Assembly (NCBI GenBank): GCA_022393335.1 | Contig: JAJEKB010020889.1 | Location: 1,079,122-1,143,121 of the forward strand | Origin: Macrotrachela quadricornifera | Taxonomy: Eukaryota > Rotifera > Eurotatoria > Philodinida > Philodinidae | Length of the DNA stretch: 64,000 nucleotides | Reading direction: 5' to 3' | In this document: piece after piece, positions 36,591 to 48,700 of the stretch | Position numbering within the stretch: the first letter of the stretch is position 1 | How the letters are laid out: every line of letters starts with the position of its first letter | Position numbers and translations under genes: made by a program | The notes under the pieces: generated by a model | Seen by the model: the letters and a program-made list of their open reading frames with translations, nothing else | Databases searched by the model: none | Told to the model about the DNA's origin: nothing

Positions 36591-38339
36591 GTGAGTTAGG
36601 TCAAAAATAGCTAAAATATCACTGAAAGAGGATGCCCGCCAGAATTAATATGATTTTCACTGAAAAGAAACAAAAACATTCAATAGTTAGTTAAAATACT
36701 ATGATTTTATTCCATTTTCAAATAACTGAAAATATTTTATCGATTGCACTAAAAAAAATAAGATTAAAATCGAAATGATCACAATGTCTGTCTTAAAACC
36801 TTACCTATTTAATGGATTTTAAAAAATATTTCTTATGTATACCAGTAGTGGTAATTGCAACAGAGTTCAGTTAACAGTTCTGAAATTGGTCCTTTCAAAA
36901 ACCCATCTTTGTACATAATTTATTATGAAAAAGCTGTTAGTGCAATATCTGTTGGATTAAAAATGTGAAACAAGATATAGCTGTTACGATGATAGGCTGT
37001 TGTCACAGTCTGTATAGACTGAGGGCAGTCCAAATTTCTACCCTTAAATATTTCAATACTCTTTTTAGACCGTGTTTCACAAAGTAAGCAACTACATATA
37101 GGCATTGAATCAGAGACCGAATTCGAACTAATTTTTCAAACGTCAATCCAAATCGAACGAAATTTGAACTGGAAAGCCTGGTACCTTTCGGTCTCTGTTT
37201 CGAATACTATTTCAGAAGAAATCTAAGACATGATATTATGAACGTAGAAAAATCACAATATATAGACGAATGCGTAAAAGTGATGGATGATATTAGCTGA
37301 TTCGATTTGTTCATAACACACTACCTTAACTCACATCAGAGAAAATTGGATTTTTGATTATCCTAAAAGTTTTGTGATTTAAAATCAGTCGAAAGCGTAG
37401 ATACAAAGACATCAACATCAATCCTACTTTTAGGATCAGAGTCAAATGAAACGAACTTCAATAGTTTCATTACTGAAAAAAGATTTGACAGCGTAGCCTC
37501 TTTGGGGTTGAAACATGGAATTCATATATCTTCGTAGAAAAACTATTCAATGGTCTTTAACACCTCCCTCTGTTCTTAAGAAAAACTTTCAAAATCCACT
37601 ATCATATGATCATATTTATCGATTTTGATGACTTTTACAAAGGTCAGACAAAGATTACCAACTGTAGCTCTGAATTTATAGTCCGAATTGTGTAATTTAA
37701 ATAAAAACTACCTATATTCGAAAAAATACGACCTTGTGCGACAGGGTCTTGGGAAACAGATTTCATGGTAAATTTCTTAAACATAAAATCTGTATTATCA
37801 ATTCTGAATTCTAAAACGTGGAATTTAATGCATCTTCTCAGCGTCGATGTTTTTCTAAATTTCATATTACTAGAGTCTTGTGTACGGCAACTATATTGTT
37901 GGTCGAAAAAGTTTCGTCAACGAAATGCTTTTCAACAAGTGTCATTAGATGAATGACATAGAATTCTCATATACAACTAAGCTGATTTTTGAGAATATAA
38001 GCTACAAAAGACAATTATCATTCACGAGTAACTTATCATTCAGCACTTTTTTTACAAATCCGTACAATAATAGCTCAACAGAAATAGGCTAAGAAATAAT
38101 TAAAAACCTTTTGAGAGTCCCATGAAAGTGAATGATCATAAATCAGACGAATCATATTCTTGTGAAATGCTATGTTGTTCGTCAACATGCATTTCGTCGT
38201 AACAACATCCTGCCGAAAATGAATCATTTTATTCTACTTATTAATCTGACCGTCAACAAACAAGTCCAAAGGGATCTCCTCACATTTTAAGTAAATCTTG
38301 ATAAGTATTCTCATGTTTACTTTTTGCTAATATATATAG
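36591..38339. other. Non-coding stretch upstream of the nuclease gene
   Basis: No gene supported. Frames at 36923-37105 (-) and 37644-37956 (both strands) lack motifs. A possible short intron, GTAAATCTTG at 38291 to ATATATAG at 38339, precedes the nuclease open frame. Confidence 0.35.
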
Positions 38340-38417
38340 GTAAATTCTTCAATTGAGTATATAAACCAATTTAAACAAAAATTGTTACCCAATAATGAAA
38401 AAGCAACACCAAGAAGA

Positions 38418-40790
38418 ATGGAATTAGATCAGATTCGCATAGCCAAATACAAAAAGTTTGAATGTACTTCTTGGTTAACTGACGAACCATTCAAGAATGC
38501 TTTTCAATTTGATTTGGCTAAACCATTAACTACATTAGTTGGCCCAAATAGTGCAGGTAAAACTAGTCTTCTAGAAGCATTGCAGTTATTTTGTATTGCT
38601 ATTAAACATGGAAGCAAGGATTATCCATTAACGGAAGGAAAAGAATTATTCGGTTTTAAACATAATGTATGGGATGCTATGTTGCAAGGTGTTTTCACTG
38701 TTCATTATGATGTTACAGCTGAAATAGAAACTTTAACATTAAATGTAAGATTAGGTCAAATCCAGATTGAGGATAAAAAGTACGTTCGTGTTGTTATTAC
38801 TACACCAAGTACCAAAATCAATTATTTTGAATTGTTGAAGATTTCTCCATCAAGGTCTACAGATAACTATAATGTTTGCCTTTATTATACTGATTATATC
38901 TGGTTGCAAGATATATTTCCAGAAGTCACATGGTTGGATGGTGAAACTGTATTGAATAATAACGTCAAAGAATTTTTCGAAATTCTGGAAACTCAACGAT
39001 ATAAAAAAGAAATTAATGAAGCAATTCAATGTATATTTCCCTGTGTTCGAGTAGATGCTAAAGGACATGCTATATACGAAATTATTAGTCAGGATGCTTC
39101 TAACGTCAACGAAATTATTCTTACATCGTTAGATGATCAGCAAGAATCCATGAAATCAGTCTCAAAAAATAGAACATCTAAATCAGTTAAATTCGATAAT
39201 TCTTTTCAAAATAATACCTCTTGTGGTGATGGTGTATTTCACTGTATAATGCTTATCGTAACAGTTTGTTGTGCAAAACAAAATTCAATTATTCTAATAG
39301 ACGAACCGGATACTCATATGTTTTCAAATGCACAAAAGTTAGTAATTGATTTTTTTTATCGTAAATTGAAACAATTTCAAGAATCAAACCATTTTTGTCA
39401 AATGATTATTACCACCCACTCACCAGATATTATGCAAGCAGTTAAATTAGAAGATATTCGACAAATATTTTTAAATTCAAAAAACAGACCCATTGCAATC
39501 AAATCATTAGCTGGTACTAAGCAGTTATTCGATGCAATGACTAACTTTGGATCATCTCTTTTTAGCCACGGTGAATTAGTTCGCTTAGGTGTTCATCGAA
39601 AAATTTTATATTTAGAAAATCATGATGATTACAATTTCTTACATGGATTAATATATCGAGCTAAACCGGAATTGTTAAACTTTTCATTTACACGCATGGC
39701 CAAAGGTGGACGAACTGAATCATCTCAAATTAAAACACTAATACTTCAATTTCGACAAATTTTACCGAAGGAAGCTACGCTGCATATTTTCATTCTGTTG
39801 GATGCTGATCTTCGATCAACTACTAATTTAAGTAAGGAAAAAAAAGAATATGATCAAATAAATGATGACTTGACTCTAAATGTTAGATTATACTATCATT
39901 GTTGGGCAGCTCGTGAATGGGAAAATTGGCTACTTTCTAACGAAGATTTACTTTATCAGATGTTATGGGAGAACGATGTAGATCACAAAGATCAAGCTAT
40001 TATGCAGCTACGAGATCAAATACAACAACATCTACCAATAGACTCAATTTTACGTACTTCTCATGCATCTCATCAAAGTCAGCCTGTAACAACCACCGAA
40101 ATAACTACGAACACCTCTTCGGAATATTCTAATCATAAGCAGCTATCTGAAGCTTGGTTTAACAAAGAACTAAAACGTCATTTTCAAATATTATTAACAA
40201 AGTTAACATTGTCCAGTATGGAAGGTGTTGAAAGTACCAGTGGGGAAGAAGAAAAAGAATTACAGCGTGTAGCCTGTGTTGCATTTTTAAGAGAAGCTTG
40301 CATAGATGATGATATCATGAGCAAATTTGGTCATTTACGTGAACGAATAGAAGGATTCATCGGTTATCAATTACGACAAGGTAGCGAAAAAACCAAAAAA
40401 AGACCACAGAAAAGTAATACAACTGAAAAAGACGAAAAAGAACAACTTTGTCGTAGTCAATGGCTTAGTGATAGAACATTACCAGAAACAATAGAAACAC
40501 CTGGAGATCTTAACGAGACAGTCAGAAAAGAAATAACAAAATGGATTGATGCTAAACTATTCTTCTACCAATTAACATATGGTGACGACGGCAAAACTCG
40601 AAGTTCTCCTCTGAATAATTATTGGAAACAAGCATTTGCAGTGCCGAATTCAGAAGATAATTTATATGAAAGATATTTTAGCTCGCTCGATCCACAAAAT
40701 TCAGAAAAATGGCCGAAAGATTTTGAAAAACTAGTTGAAAAATTTAAAGAATTTGTTGAGTTCCCTAGTTCGTCAAATGCGCGTTCCTAA
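38418..40790 (+). CDS. OLD-family type AAA ATPase with TOPRIM-like nuclease domain
   Basis: Single-exon, 790 residues from the ATG at 38418 (MELDQIRIAKYKKF). The frame is open back to 38340, just after a possible splice acceptor, so an N-terminal exon is possible. Walker A GPNSAGKTS is at residues 42-50, a signature-like 'SCGDGVF' near 268, Walker B 'IILIDEPDTHMF' near 291-302 and a switch 'ITTHSPDI' near 331-338. This is the ABC-type ATPase of OLD/RecF-like proteins. A TOPRIM-like half follows: 'ILYLENHDDYNFL' (Glu near 400) and 'ILLDADLRST' (DxD near 462-464), the metal-binding set of OLD nucleases. The last 300 residues are charged and unassigned. OLD proteins are typical of bacteria, archaea and phages, where they act in DNA repair or phage defence. 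An intronless eukaryotic copy suggests horizontal transfer. Function here is inferred. Confidence 0.75.
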   Translation: MELDQIRIAKYKKFECTSWLTDEPFKNAFQFDLAKPLTTLVGPNSAGKTSLLEALQLFCIAIKHGSKDYPLTEGKELFGFKHNVWDAMLQGVFTVHYDVTAEIETLTLNVRLGQIQIEDKKYVRVVITTPSTKINYFELLKISPSRSTDNYNVCLYYTDYIWLQDIFPEVTWLDGETVLNNNVKEFFEILETQRYKKEINEAIQCIFPCVRVDAKGHAIYEIISQDASNVNEIILTSLDDQQESMKSVSKNRTSKSVKFDNSFQNNTSCGDGVFHCIMLIVTVCCAKQNSIILIDEPDTHMFSNAQKLVIDFFYRKLKQFQESNHFCQMIITTHSPDIMQAVKLEDIRQIFLNSKNRPIAIKSLAGTKQLFDAMTNFGSSLFSHGELVRLGVHRKILYLENHDDYNFLHGLIYRAKPELLNFSFTRMAKGGRTESSQIKTLILQFRQILPKEATLHIFILLDADLRSTTNLSKEKKEYDQINDDLTLNVRLYYHCWAAREWENWLLSNEDLLYQMLWENDVDHKDQAIMQLRDQIQQHLPIDSILRTSHASHQSQPVTTTEITTNTSSEYSNHKQLSEAWFNKELKRHFQILLTKLTLSSMEGVESTSGEEEKELQRVACVAFLREACIDDDIMSKFGHLRERIEGFIGYQLRQGSEKTKKRPQKSNTTEKDEKEQLCRSQWLSDRTLPETIETPGDLNETVRKEITKWIDAKLFFYQLTYGDDGKTRSSPLNNYWKQAFAVPNSEDNLYERYFSSLDPQNSEKWPKDFEKLVEKFKEFVEFPSSSNARS

Positions 40791-40804
40791 AAATAGAGCT
40801 ACAC

Positions 40805-40826
40805 TCTAGGAGCCTTTCGGCCTAGT
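40805..40826 (+). other. Small hairpin after the nuclease stop codon
   Basis: CTAGGAGCCTTTCGGCCTAG can fold into a stem (CTAGG..CC with GG-CCTAG, two-base bulge, TTTC loop) about 15 nt after the TAA. There is no T-run directly after it, so it is not a bacterial-style terminator; significance unknown. Confidence 0.3.
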
Positions 40827-40842
40827 ACTAAAAAAAAATTAT

Positions 40843-43259
40843 AATTGATTTATCCCATATCGGGTAAATTAATTATTACAGTTATTTTTGCTAGAATCTT
40901 TATTATGCAATTTATAAAGAATCTTAACGGTATTTCAAGATGATCCTGATGTTGAAAATGCTCGGTAAAACGAGATCTAACATCTAAAAGCATTTCGAAC
41001 ATTTTAACATATATGAAACTCTCAGTATAAACTCCATAAACGAATAAAAATAAACATTTGGGATTCATTTTCAAGTACTTCATTTAGCTTTAACAGTCAT
41101 CGCCACTGATCTTAAAGTAAAATGGATCATGGAAGAAATTGTCTTCTTGATTTGTTTGATTTCCAAAAATTTTTATCAATGAAAATTAGTTTTTAGCTCC
41201 TGGACCACAATCAATCGACATGTTTAAGTATCTAAGAGAACTATCAGAAATTGTTGTAATTCAAGAATAATGAGTAGAATTATCCAAAACCATGAAAAAC
41301 AAGAAAATCACTACTAATCAAGAATTCGCTTTTAGTTCTAATCCTCGTGAAGTCTCTATGTTCCTATGCTGAGCGAACAAATTTTGAACAAATTTCTTCA
41401 CACGAGGAGCAGAAATTAGTATCACCACAGTCTGCTGATCAGTTGAATGGTAAAATGCATTCGTCTGTTCAGAGGATACGAAAAAGATGTGTTTACTGTA
41501 GCATAAAAGAAGTGCAAGTTCGATCAACCATCGAATGCTCTAACTGCAATTTGGCTTTTCTGCATAATAGATGAGAAAAATTGTTTCTTTTAATGCCATA
41601 AACATTTCATGGCAAGACTTTGAGTCAGATTCACTAAACTGATAAAAGAGAAGCAAGTTTCAACAGAAAAAATACGGTCCTGAAAGGGTTAATCTATTAT
41701 ATCGGTTCCTCATAGTTTCTATCGTTAGAAATCAATCTTTGTCTTCAGTATGATGGCATAAATTTTCCACTACTATGGACAAATTCTTATTGTCCTTTTT
41801 CTCGCTTCTAACTAGTTGCTCATGTTGTCTCTCTTTCGAAAAAATGTTCAAATATAAGTGAGTGTTATTAATATTCCGCACTTTACCATTCTCTCTCCTT
41901 GAACAGATCATTTCTCATCTCAGTCAACAAAGATTTTAATTCGCATTCTTAAAATAATTATATACATATATAGGTAGTTTCAAATAAAATAAACGATAAA
42001 TCGTCTACCATGATCTACATCTATCGACTATGATGAATATTGCAAAATCTCGCACATAAGAATCTCAATGGAACATCTTAATCGATATTTTGCTCACACG
42101 AATATTTTATGTATTCATATATCAATTGAAAATAATTCAGAAATGGATAAAAATGTAAAATTAACAGAGTCTTAATATGTAGCTTATACAAAACAAGTAC
42201 TGAATGAATGGTGTACATTGTAAGATATAGCTGATTCTTTTTGAGGCAAAAAAATAATGAGAAAATACATTAAAGAATTTAGAGACTACACTGGCATTCA
42301 GTATATCTTAATTGAAGAGACGATTCATATGATTCTATTATCTTGTTGGGCAAGAGATAAATAAATCTTGATAGATCTCCAAAGTTGCAGCACTCGCAAA
42401 ATTACATTAAGATCTGCTATCCCATTTTAGGAATTTCTTTTCATAAATACGTCTTTCATTTAAACTCGAACTCAAACCTTGGATTAAACTGATATGAAAT
42501 TTACTGAACTCGTTGGAGTTTTTTACTCAATAAAATGCAAAAAAATTACTTTAAATCATCATTAACGATTAATCGTTTTCACATCTATGTATGGATTTCA
42601 TACACTATTATGTGTACTATGGATCCACTGCATAATGCTCTAGGATTCATGTTAACAAACAAAATAATATGTCATCTCTTTTATTATTGTCCCTTATTAT
42701 CTGTTGTTCAAGGATCTGTCAACATCGTTTATTATACATCATACTCATGAGACACCTGCGTTCAACGTTTACTCAGCACATTCATCGCAAATCGAGCGAC
42801 TCCTACTTGTAAATCTAAATATCTATAAGAAAAAACTAGCGAATCATCAAAGTCTTGAAGTCCCTCGATTTCTCTTGAATAATATTTCTCAACTACAAGC
42901 TAATATACTCAGCTTTGGAGTCTTAACCCTTATCTACATTTCTGTTTGTACTTCTATATTTTAAAACACTTCTTTAAATTATAAATGTAAATAAAACAAA
43001 ATTTCGAATGAAAGCTAAATGAAGTACTTGAAAATGAGTCTCAAATGTTTATTTTTATTCATTTATGAGGTTTATACTGAGAGTTTCATATTTGCAAAAA
43101 TGTTCGAAATGCGTTCAGATAGTAGATCTCGTTTTATTAAACATTTTTAACATCAGGATCATCTTGAAATACCGTCAAGATCCTTTATATATTGCATAAT
43201 AGAGATTATATCCAAAATAACTGTAATAATTGATATATCTATTATGGGATAAATCAATT
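40843..43259. mobile_element. Foldback DNA element with 250-bp terminal arms
   Basis: The left arm (40843-41092) and right arm (43009-43259) are inverted copies over their full length, sharing for example AATGAAGTACTTGAAAATGA, 'CTCAGTATAAAC', 'CATCAGGATCATCTTGA' and the ends AATTGATTTATCCC / GGGATAAATCAATT. Each outer end is itself a small hairpin. The 1.9-kb centre contains a piggyBac-type zinc-finger relic but no recognisable transposase for this element. It begins 52 bp after the nuclease gene. Frames 40850-41083 (-) and 42535-42964 (+) lie in it and are not called. Confidence 0.7.
41338..41692 (+). pseudogene. piggyBac transposase C-terminal zinc-finger relic with TTAA end
   Basis: The frame at 41347-41574 ends 'RIRKRCVYCSIKEVQVRS' then 'ECSNCNLAFLHNR'. 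This is the Cys-x2-Cys ... Cys-x2-Cys pattern of the piggyBac C-terminal finger, broken by TGA before the last Cys/His. At 41681-41692 the sequence CTGAAAGGGTTAA matches a piggyBac right end (TTAACCCTTTCAG on the other strand). The catalytic domain is missing. It is nested in the foldback element. Confidence 0.5.
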
Positions 43260-44407
43260 ATGAGTTTTTTTTAGTGTTCTAAGAAACTTGTTTCGCATTT
43301 GGTTTTATCTTACCTGAGATAATTAAGATTAATTGAGGATTTTAGAAAAATGTGTAAACTTTCTAATGATGTAAAAATTTTGAAATTAAGCTTAGAAGAT
43401 CATTAAAATTAAAGTTTTTCATGACTTAACTAAAAATAGTATGGATAATTGATTTACTCCATGCGGAGTAAATCAATTATTTGAGAAAAGTATTCTGGAA
43501 AACCGCTGTTGAACCGTTTCTGGAGAGTATTTTGAAAAACTAATTCGATAGTTTTGTAGAGTATCATTTGCTCTATATATTTCGGAGCAAAACTTTTCAC
43601 TATATTCAGCTAAATTTTACTCCTTCTTGTAAATCTTATACATAGTATAAAGTAGAATCAATCCTTGTGCTTATTCTTTTTCTGTATCCAGACATTTCTT
43701 TTCCTTTCTTAAACTTTATATATAATATGAAGTCGAATCAATCTTCTTGCTTATTCATAGAATTAGCGTACTTACTATTCTTAGTCAATCACTTCTTTCT
43801 ACGATGCAATATTCTATTCAAAACACACAACATACGATGAATTACTGATGCAATTTAATCAATCGGCAATGTCAAATAACAACAATTAATAAAACTAGAT
43901 ACTCAACATAAATACAAGAAAGTCCACTAAACGTCTACTACTCAAAACGTCAAATAAATATTTAAAATATAAATCTTCCAGAGACATAAGACAACTATTA
44001 TGCGTCTCTTATTTATAACCAGCTTTTGAAAATTGCTTTCTGTTTTTTTTCTGTCTCGTTTTGTTGTAACATCTCACTTTATTAAATAAAGTAAGGCTTT
44101 ATCTCCAAAAAAAAAGTATTAATATTAGTTAGAACAAAATCAAACTTTAATATTGCAACTAGAATAACGAAGATTTTTCTCAATATCGTTATTTAATATA
44201 TTGTATAAAAATGAACTGCTATGCTAACTATTAATGATAGATGATCGTCATACATTTGTACTTCTTCATGATTGACATATTATTAGAGCTGGAAAGAATT
44301 GTAAATGGAAACACAAATAAATTTACTCAATCGATACTTATTAATTAAACTTAAGAACTTGTACACGTTTCACTTGTTTTGTCCTTTTTTTTTTCTTTAA
44401 ATTTTAG
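43260..44407. other. Spacer with a third foldback-type hairpin and a short tandem duplication
   Basis: At 43447-43478 AATTGATTTACTCC and GGAGTAAATCAATT form a 14-bp stem with loop ATGC, nearly the same as the hairpins ending the adjacent foldback element. At 43634-43760 an approximately 80-bp unit ('TATAAAGTAGAATCAATCCT' / 'TATGAAGTCGAATCAATCTT') is repeated twice. No gene seen. Confidence 0.45.
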
Positions 44408-44507
44408 ACGCGCAAGTGAGTTGCCAGAGAAGGAGGTGTACTGCAATCTGATGAAATCTAGGTATCCATCAATAAATCCATATGTTTACACAGTCAATGA
44501 AATTAAG
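44408..44507 (+). CDS. Isolated exon-like open stretch
   Basis: A pyrimidine-rich acceptor (TCTTTAAATTTTAG) precedes, and ATTAAG|GTCTGT follows, a 100-nt stretch. In the frame after its first base it encodes 33 residues: 'RASELPEKEVYCNLM', 'SRYPSINPYVYTVNEIK'. It looks strongly protein-like, but I do not recognise the family and find no adjoining exon. It may be the remains of a gene broken by transposon insertion or a single exon of a gene with long introns. Confidence 0.35.
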
Positions 44508-45715
44508 GTCTGTTAAGTAAAAGATAGTACATAATGAATGAAATGAGAGTGTTACAAAAATTAAATAAGAAGTAAAAGACAACACAAAGAATAACAGAAT
44601 GTGTTACAAAAGTCACTATCAAAAGAAAATCTACAAATTTCAGAGAAGATCCCACAGATCAATAGTTAATGTCGATTGATTTCATACGAAGAGATTTAGT
44701 TTAGAAAAGTAAACATTAAGAAAGAAGGTGTTAGAAGAAAATAGACAATTTCAAAAATAACTTAATTGATGTATTTTTATACAAATTCAGACAAAATTTC
44801 TGAGCAAAAATCTTCTATTTCAGGATTAATTTTATGCGTTATTCGCATTGTCTACTCGATTTTATTCAATAGACTTTCAGTCATTTAACTCAATTAAGAT
44901 AACTGTTATAGAATTTTGAATATTTATAATTATGTAATAAATTTCGAGATTATGTTTATAATGAAAATTAGATTTTTCAATGGAAAAACTTCAATTGTAT
45001 TAAGTTTAAAAATAAATATCATTTTTGGCTTTCTAGACGATTAAATAATGATTGAGAAAAATATTCATTCATACTAACACAGTACTAACATATCTAATAA
45101 AATAGTCTCACTTGTTCAGACTCATTTAACCTGATATCATTTTGTCCGTATTACATATTATAATACCGCTAAATGAATATTTAGTTGAAGCTCCATAAAT
45201 GTTACATTTAACTATTCCTTAGTAGTCGTAGAATTAATCAACGTTAATTTATCTATCATTAAGACAAGTTTTTATTGAATTCATTCTAGAATTATAATGA
45301 GTACGCAAAACAATTAGTTCTTTTTCTGCAGTATGTCTTCTAGAATGTTTCTATATGTTATGATGAAAATTGTGACTGAAATAATAGTTCTATATTTATA
45401 TTATAATCAAGAGAAAAAAAACCTTATCGTGTAAAAAAAGCAAAGCAGACGAGAACAAAATAAAAGAGAAAGAAAAGAGCATACTTTTTTTTCTTTTTCT
45501 TTCTGTGAGAAAAAAGCATATAAACTATTGAGATGTGTACTCGTTATTATGATTATGGTCAAAGGAACATTTTTATTCCTCAAAGAAAAAAAAGCTTGAT
45601 AGAAGCGTGATAACCCTTTCTTTATATTCAGCACGATACTTGTTTTTTTTTCTTTTCTGAATCTTATTCATTCTCTTCAGAAATTAAGATTAATTTATTA
45701 TAAAACTTCTTTAAA
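44508..45715. other. Non-coding 5' flank of the nuclear receptor gene
   Basis: AT-rich; a purine/pyrimidine-biased A- and T-run region at 45405-45660 precedes the start codon. No gene supported; the minus frame at 45407-45634 is low-complexity. Confidence 0.35.
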
Positions 45716-48700
45716 ATGTTATCGTTGAGTGATACATCAAATTCATTTATATCAATAAAAAATCGAAAATCAAAAATCTTTTCAAATGAATGTCGAATAT
45801 GTGGAGCATATGCTGAATATTCTCATTTTGATGTTATTTCATGCTATGCATGTAAAACGTTCTTTAAACGAAATGCAAATTCTACAAAGGTCAGTTCAAT
45901 CTTCTATTCTTATTTTATTTTCATACTAATTTTTTTATTCAGGAAAAATTAATATGTAAATTAGATGGTCAATGTGAAATAAAAAGAAATAATCGTCATA
46001 TGTGTTCATCATGTCGACTTGCTAAATGTTTTAAATATGGAATGACTACTGACAAATTTCGAGCATCAAGATCAAATAAATCAAAAACAAATAAATTAGT
46101 TAAAGGACAAGTACAACATCAATCAGAGAAGGTAATTAAATTTAAAAAAAAAATAATTTATTTTCATTTGTTCACTGAGAATATCATCTATTAACATTAA
46201 AAATTATCACCTATTCCCTTGATTGAAGGAAGGATCATATGAAAAAAAATAGTTTGTTAGCTTGCTTGTCGTCGGGATCAAAGGTCAAAAAATATGTTCT
46301 TAAAAACATTGATCAAAGAATTGCAATGCCAACTCGACGCTTAACGTTTGACCAAAGGTGACCGGGATCGGGGAATCGAATGATAATATTAGTTTTGGAG
46401 TATTTTTAAATTAATTTTTCTGCTAAGAGGCTTTCTCTAAGAAAATAATGATTTTTTAATGAGGGAATTTTCATTGAAGTGTTGATTAGAAGATTATTGT
46501 ATGAAGTTAATGATGGTGGTTCGAATTGTTCCAGTGGTTCTTTAGTAGATCTTAACGACTAGACATGAGCAAAGAATAGAAGACAGCAAGTTAATCATTA
46601 TTGCTGAATCGGAGCTTAGAAAAGTAAGAAACGATACAAAATGGAACTTAATGCGGCTCATCAATAATACAAGTCATGGAGAGTATGAATTTGTTTCAAA
46701 AAAGAGTAAATACAGGAGAGAATATCATTTCACTTATATAGTATATTTAGATCCAGTTGCAGGAAAAAATTACCTTGTTGGAATTTATCAATTGTATATT
46801 ATGTGTGAGTATTTTCAAGTCTTGTCTGACATGATGGCTATGAAATAACAATTTTCAAACATAGAATCTGATCTCTATTATTTTGTAACTATGAAGATAA
46901 TTTTTTTGTTTTCGACTTTTAAAATGTGATGGCTTTTTAAATGAATAGTAACAAAAGTGTAGAAACGAAGACTGGTATATTTCCTTGGCGAAAGGTGAAT
47001 CGGACAAAGTAAAATACGCTTATTTGTCACCAGGCCAAAAGAACATCGGCTTAAAGATCATTGCTCAGTTGTTTTCAGTATACAGCTTTCATTGAATCAG
47101 ATTGTTGAGTCTGGAAACTCAGTCAGTGACAAACGTTTTGCTTTGGATTTTTAACCAATCAGACTCTATCTGTTTGAAATTTCAGTCTATGAAATACTTT
47201 CTAAAACCTGGCTTTTATCCAATCAGATTTTGAGAATCTGAGGTTGAAGGCGATCAGTATTTTGTAATTTTATTTCTCCTTTAATTAGTGAAATGTTAAT
47301 GAGCGTGGTTTTGAACACAAGACAATGAACTTATGTGAAAATAGACTTCAGCATAGAAACGATTAGCCGTGAGTGACGCCCTATAGGGGAGGGGGGACGG
47401 GGGGCGGAGGGGCCGACGAATGATTAGTCACTATCTTTTAAAATTCGCTTTGATTTTTATATTGCCTGGGAACGATATTTTGAGCAAGAAAATGAAGCGT
47501 CACATTGGTCTATGCTGACATGGTATAAAAAATCGAGAAGTTAAGAGTAGAGTGGAGCAGAGAAAACGATGATTGACTCCGACCTATACTCCACGTTCCC
47601 AAACGAAAGTCTTAATAGAAAGTTTAAAAACTAGATTTTATAGAATAGCTGTCATTAGCAATCCCTGTATATTTGTTTATGTATCAAGTATAATTATCAG
47701 AGTAGAGTCCAGCGACCAATAAAAGATAACGATAAGTAGAATTCAGTCGAGGGTTAAGCGAGTCGTAGCGACGAGCGTTACTTGTTGTATTCCTCCATCA
47801 TATATAAACCTTTTCTTCAATTGAATTATTTCTACCTAAGAAAACATAACTTCTATGAAATTAAAAAAAATGCGAGATTTGAATTCGAAATAACATGAAT
47901 CTATTTATATCATAAAAGAAACCTATCACGACAGAGGACACAATCAAAAGAATATTAGCATGTAGTTTTCCCCTGATACTATTATACCTAGGAATATTAC
48001 TTTCTTGTTATTTTTCTTTATAATAACGAATAAAGAAAATTTTTTTCAGTGATAGAAAAATACATAAATACTTAATTTAACAATAATACATGTTGATAAT
48101 AAATGATGAAGAAATATCAAGCGACTTCAATAAAAGACCTAGTTTCTATGACTTTTTTGTGACTTATAACACAAAAATTTTAAAGAACTATCTGAACAGG
48201 GTTAAATTTTTGGTGTTCACGAAAAAAAATTCTTTTTTTATTTATTTTATCTTTATTTAATAAAGTAAATATAAATTAAGGCTCCTAATCATACGGTGAC
48301 CGAATCCAAGTCGAATATTTATATCTTTCAATATTCGTTAATAATTATTTTTTAGAATGATAATAAACAGAAACATAATAAGACTAGGAAAACTGTTTTC
48401 GATTATAGACCTTAACTAGACTATGGAATATTAGTAATTAAATGTTTAATAACATCGAGTGAAGATTAAAATGTTATCAATTTAATTTGTTTTCTTTCTT
48501 TACATGAAAATACTATAATCTTCCCAGGGATAACTTATGCGATCGAAACCTGTCGGGCGGGTTGAAAATCCCATATTACATGATGGTCGGATCCTGTTGT
48601 TTCCATTCCGACGCGTTCCGGTAGCCTACACGAATTTTCGGTGATATCCGTCGACTGGATCCGCCAAGTTAAATGACGCTTGATTTCTCAGCAAAAATTT

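Noticed and set aside
48520..48690. Possible rRNA fragment (CCAGGGATAACTTATG...)
   Set aside because: Only a short phrase resembles the large-subunit core; neighbouring conserved rRNA sequence is absent.
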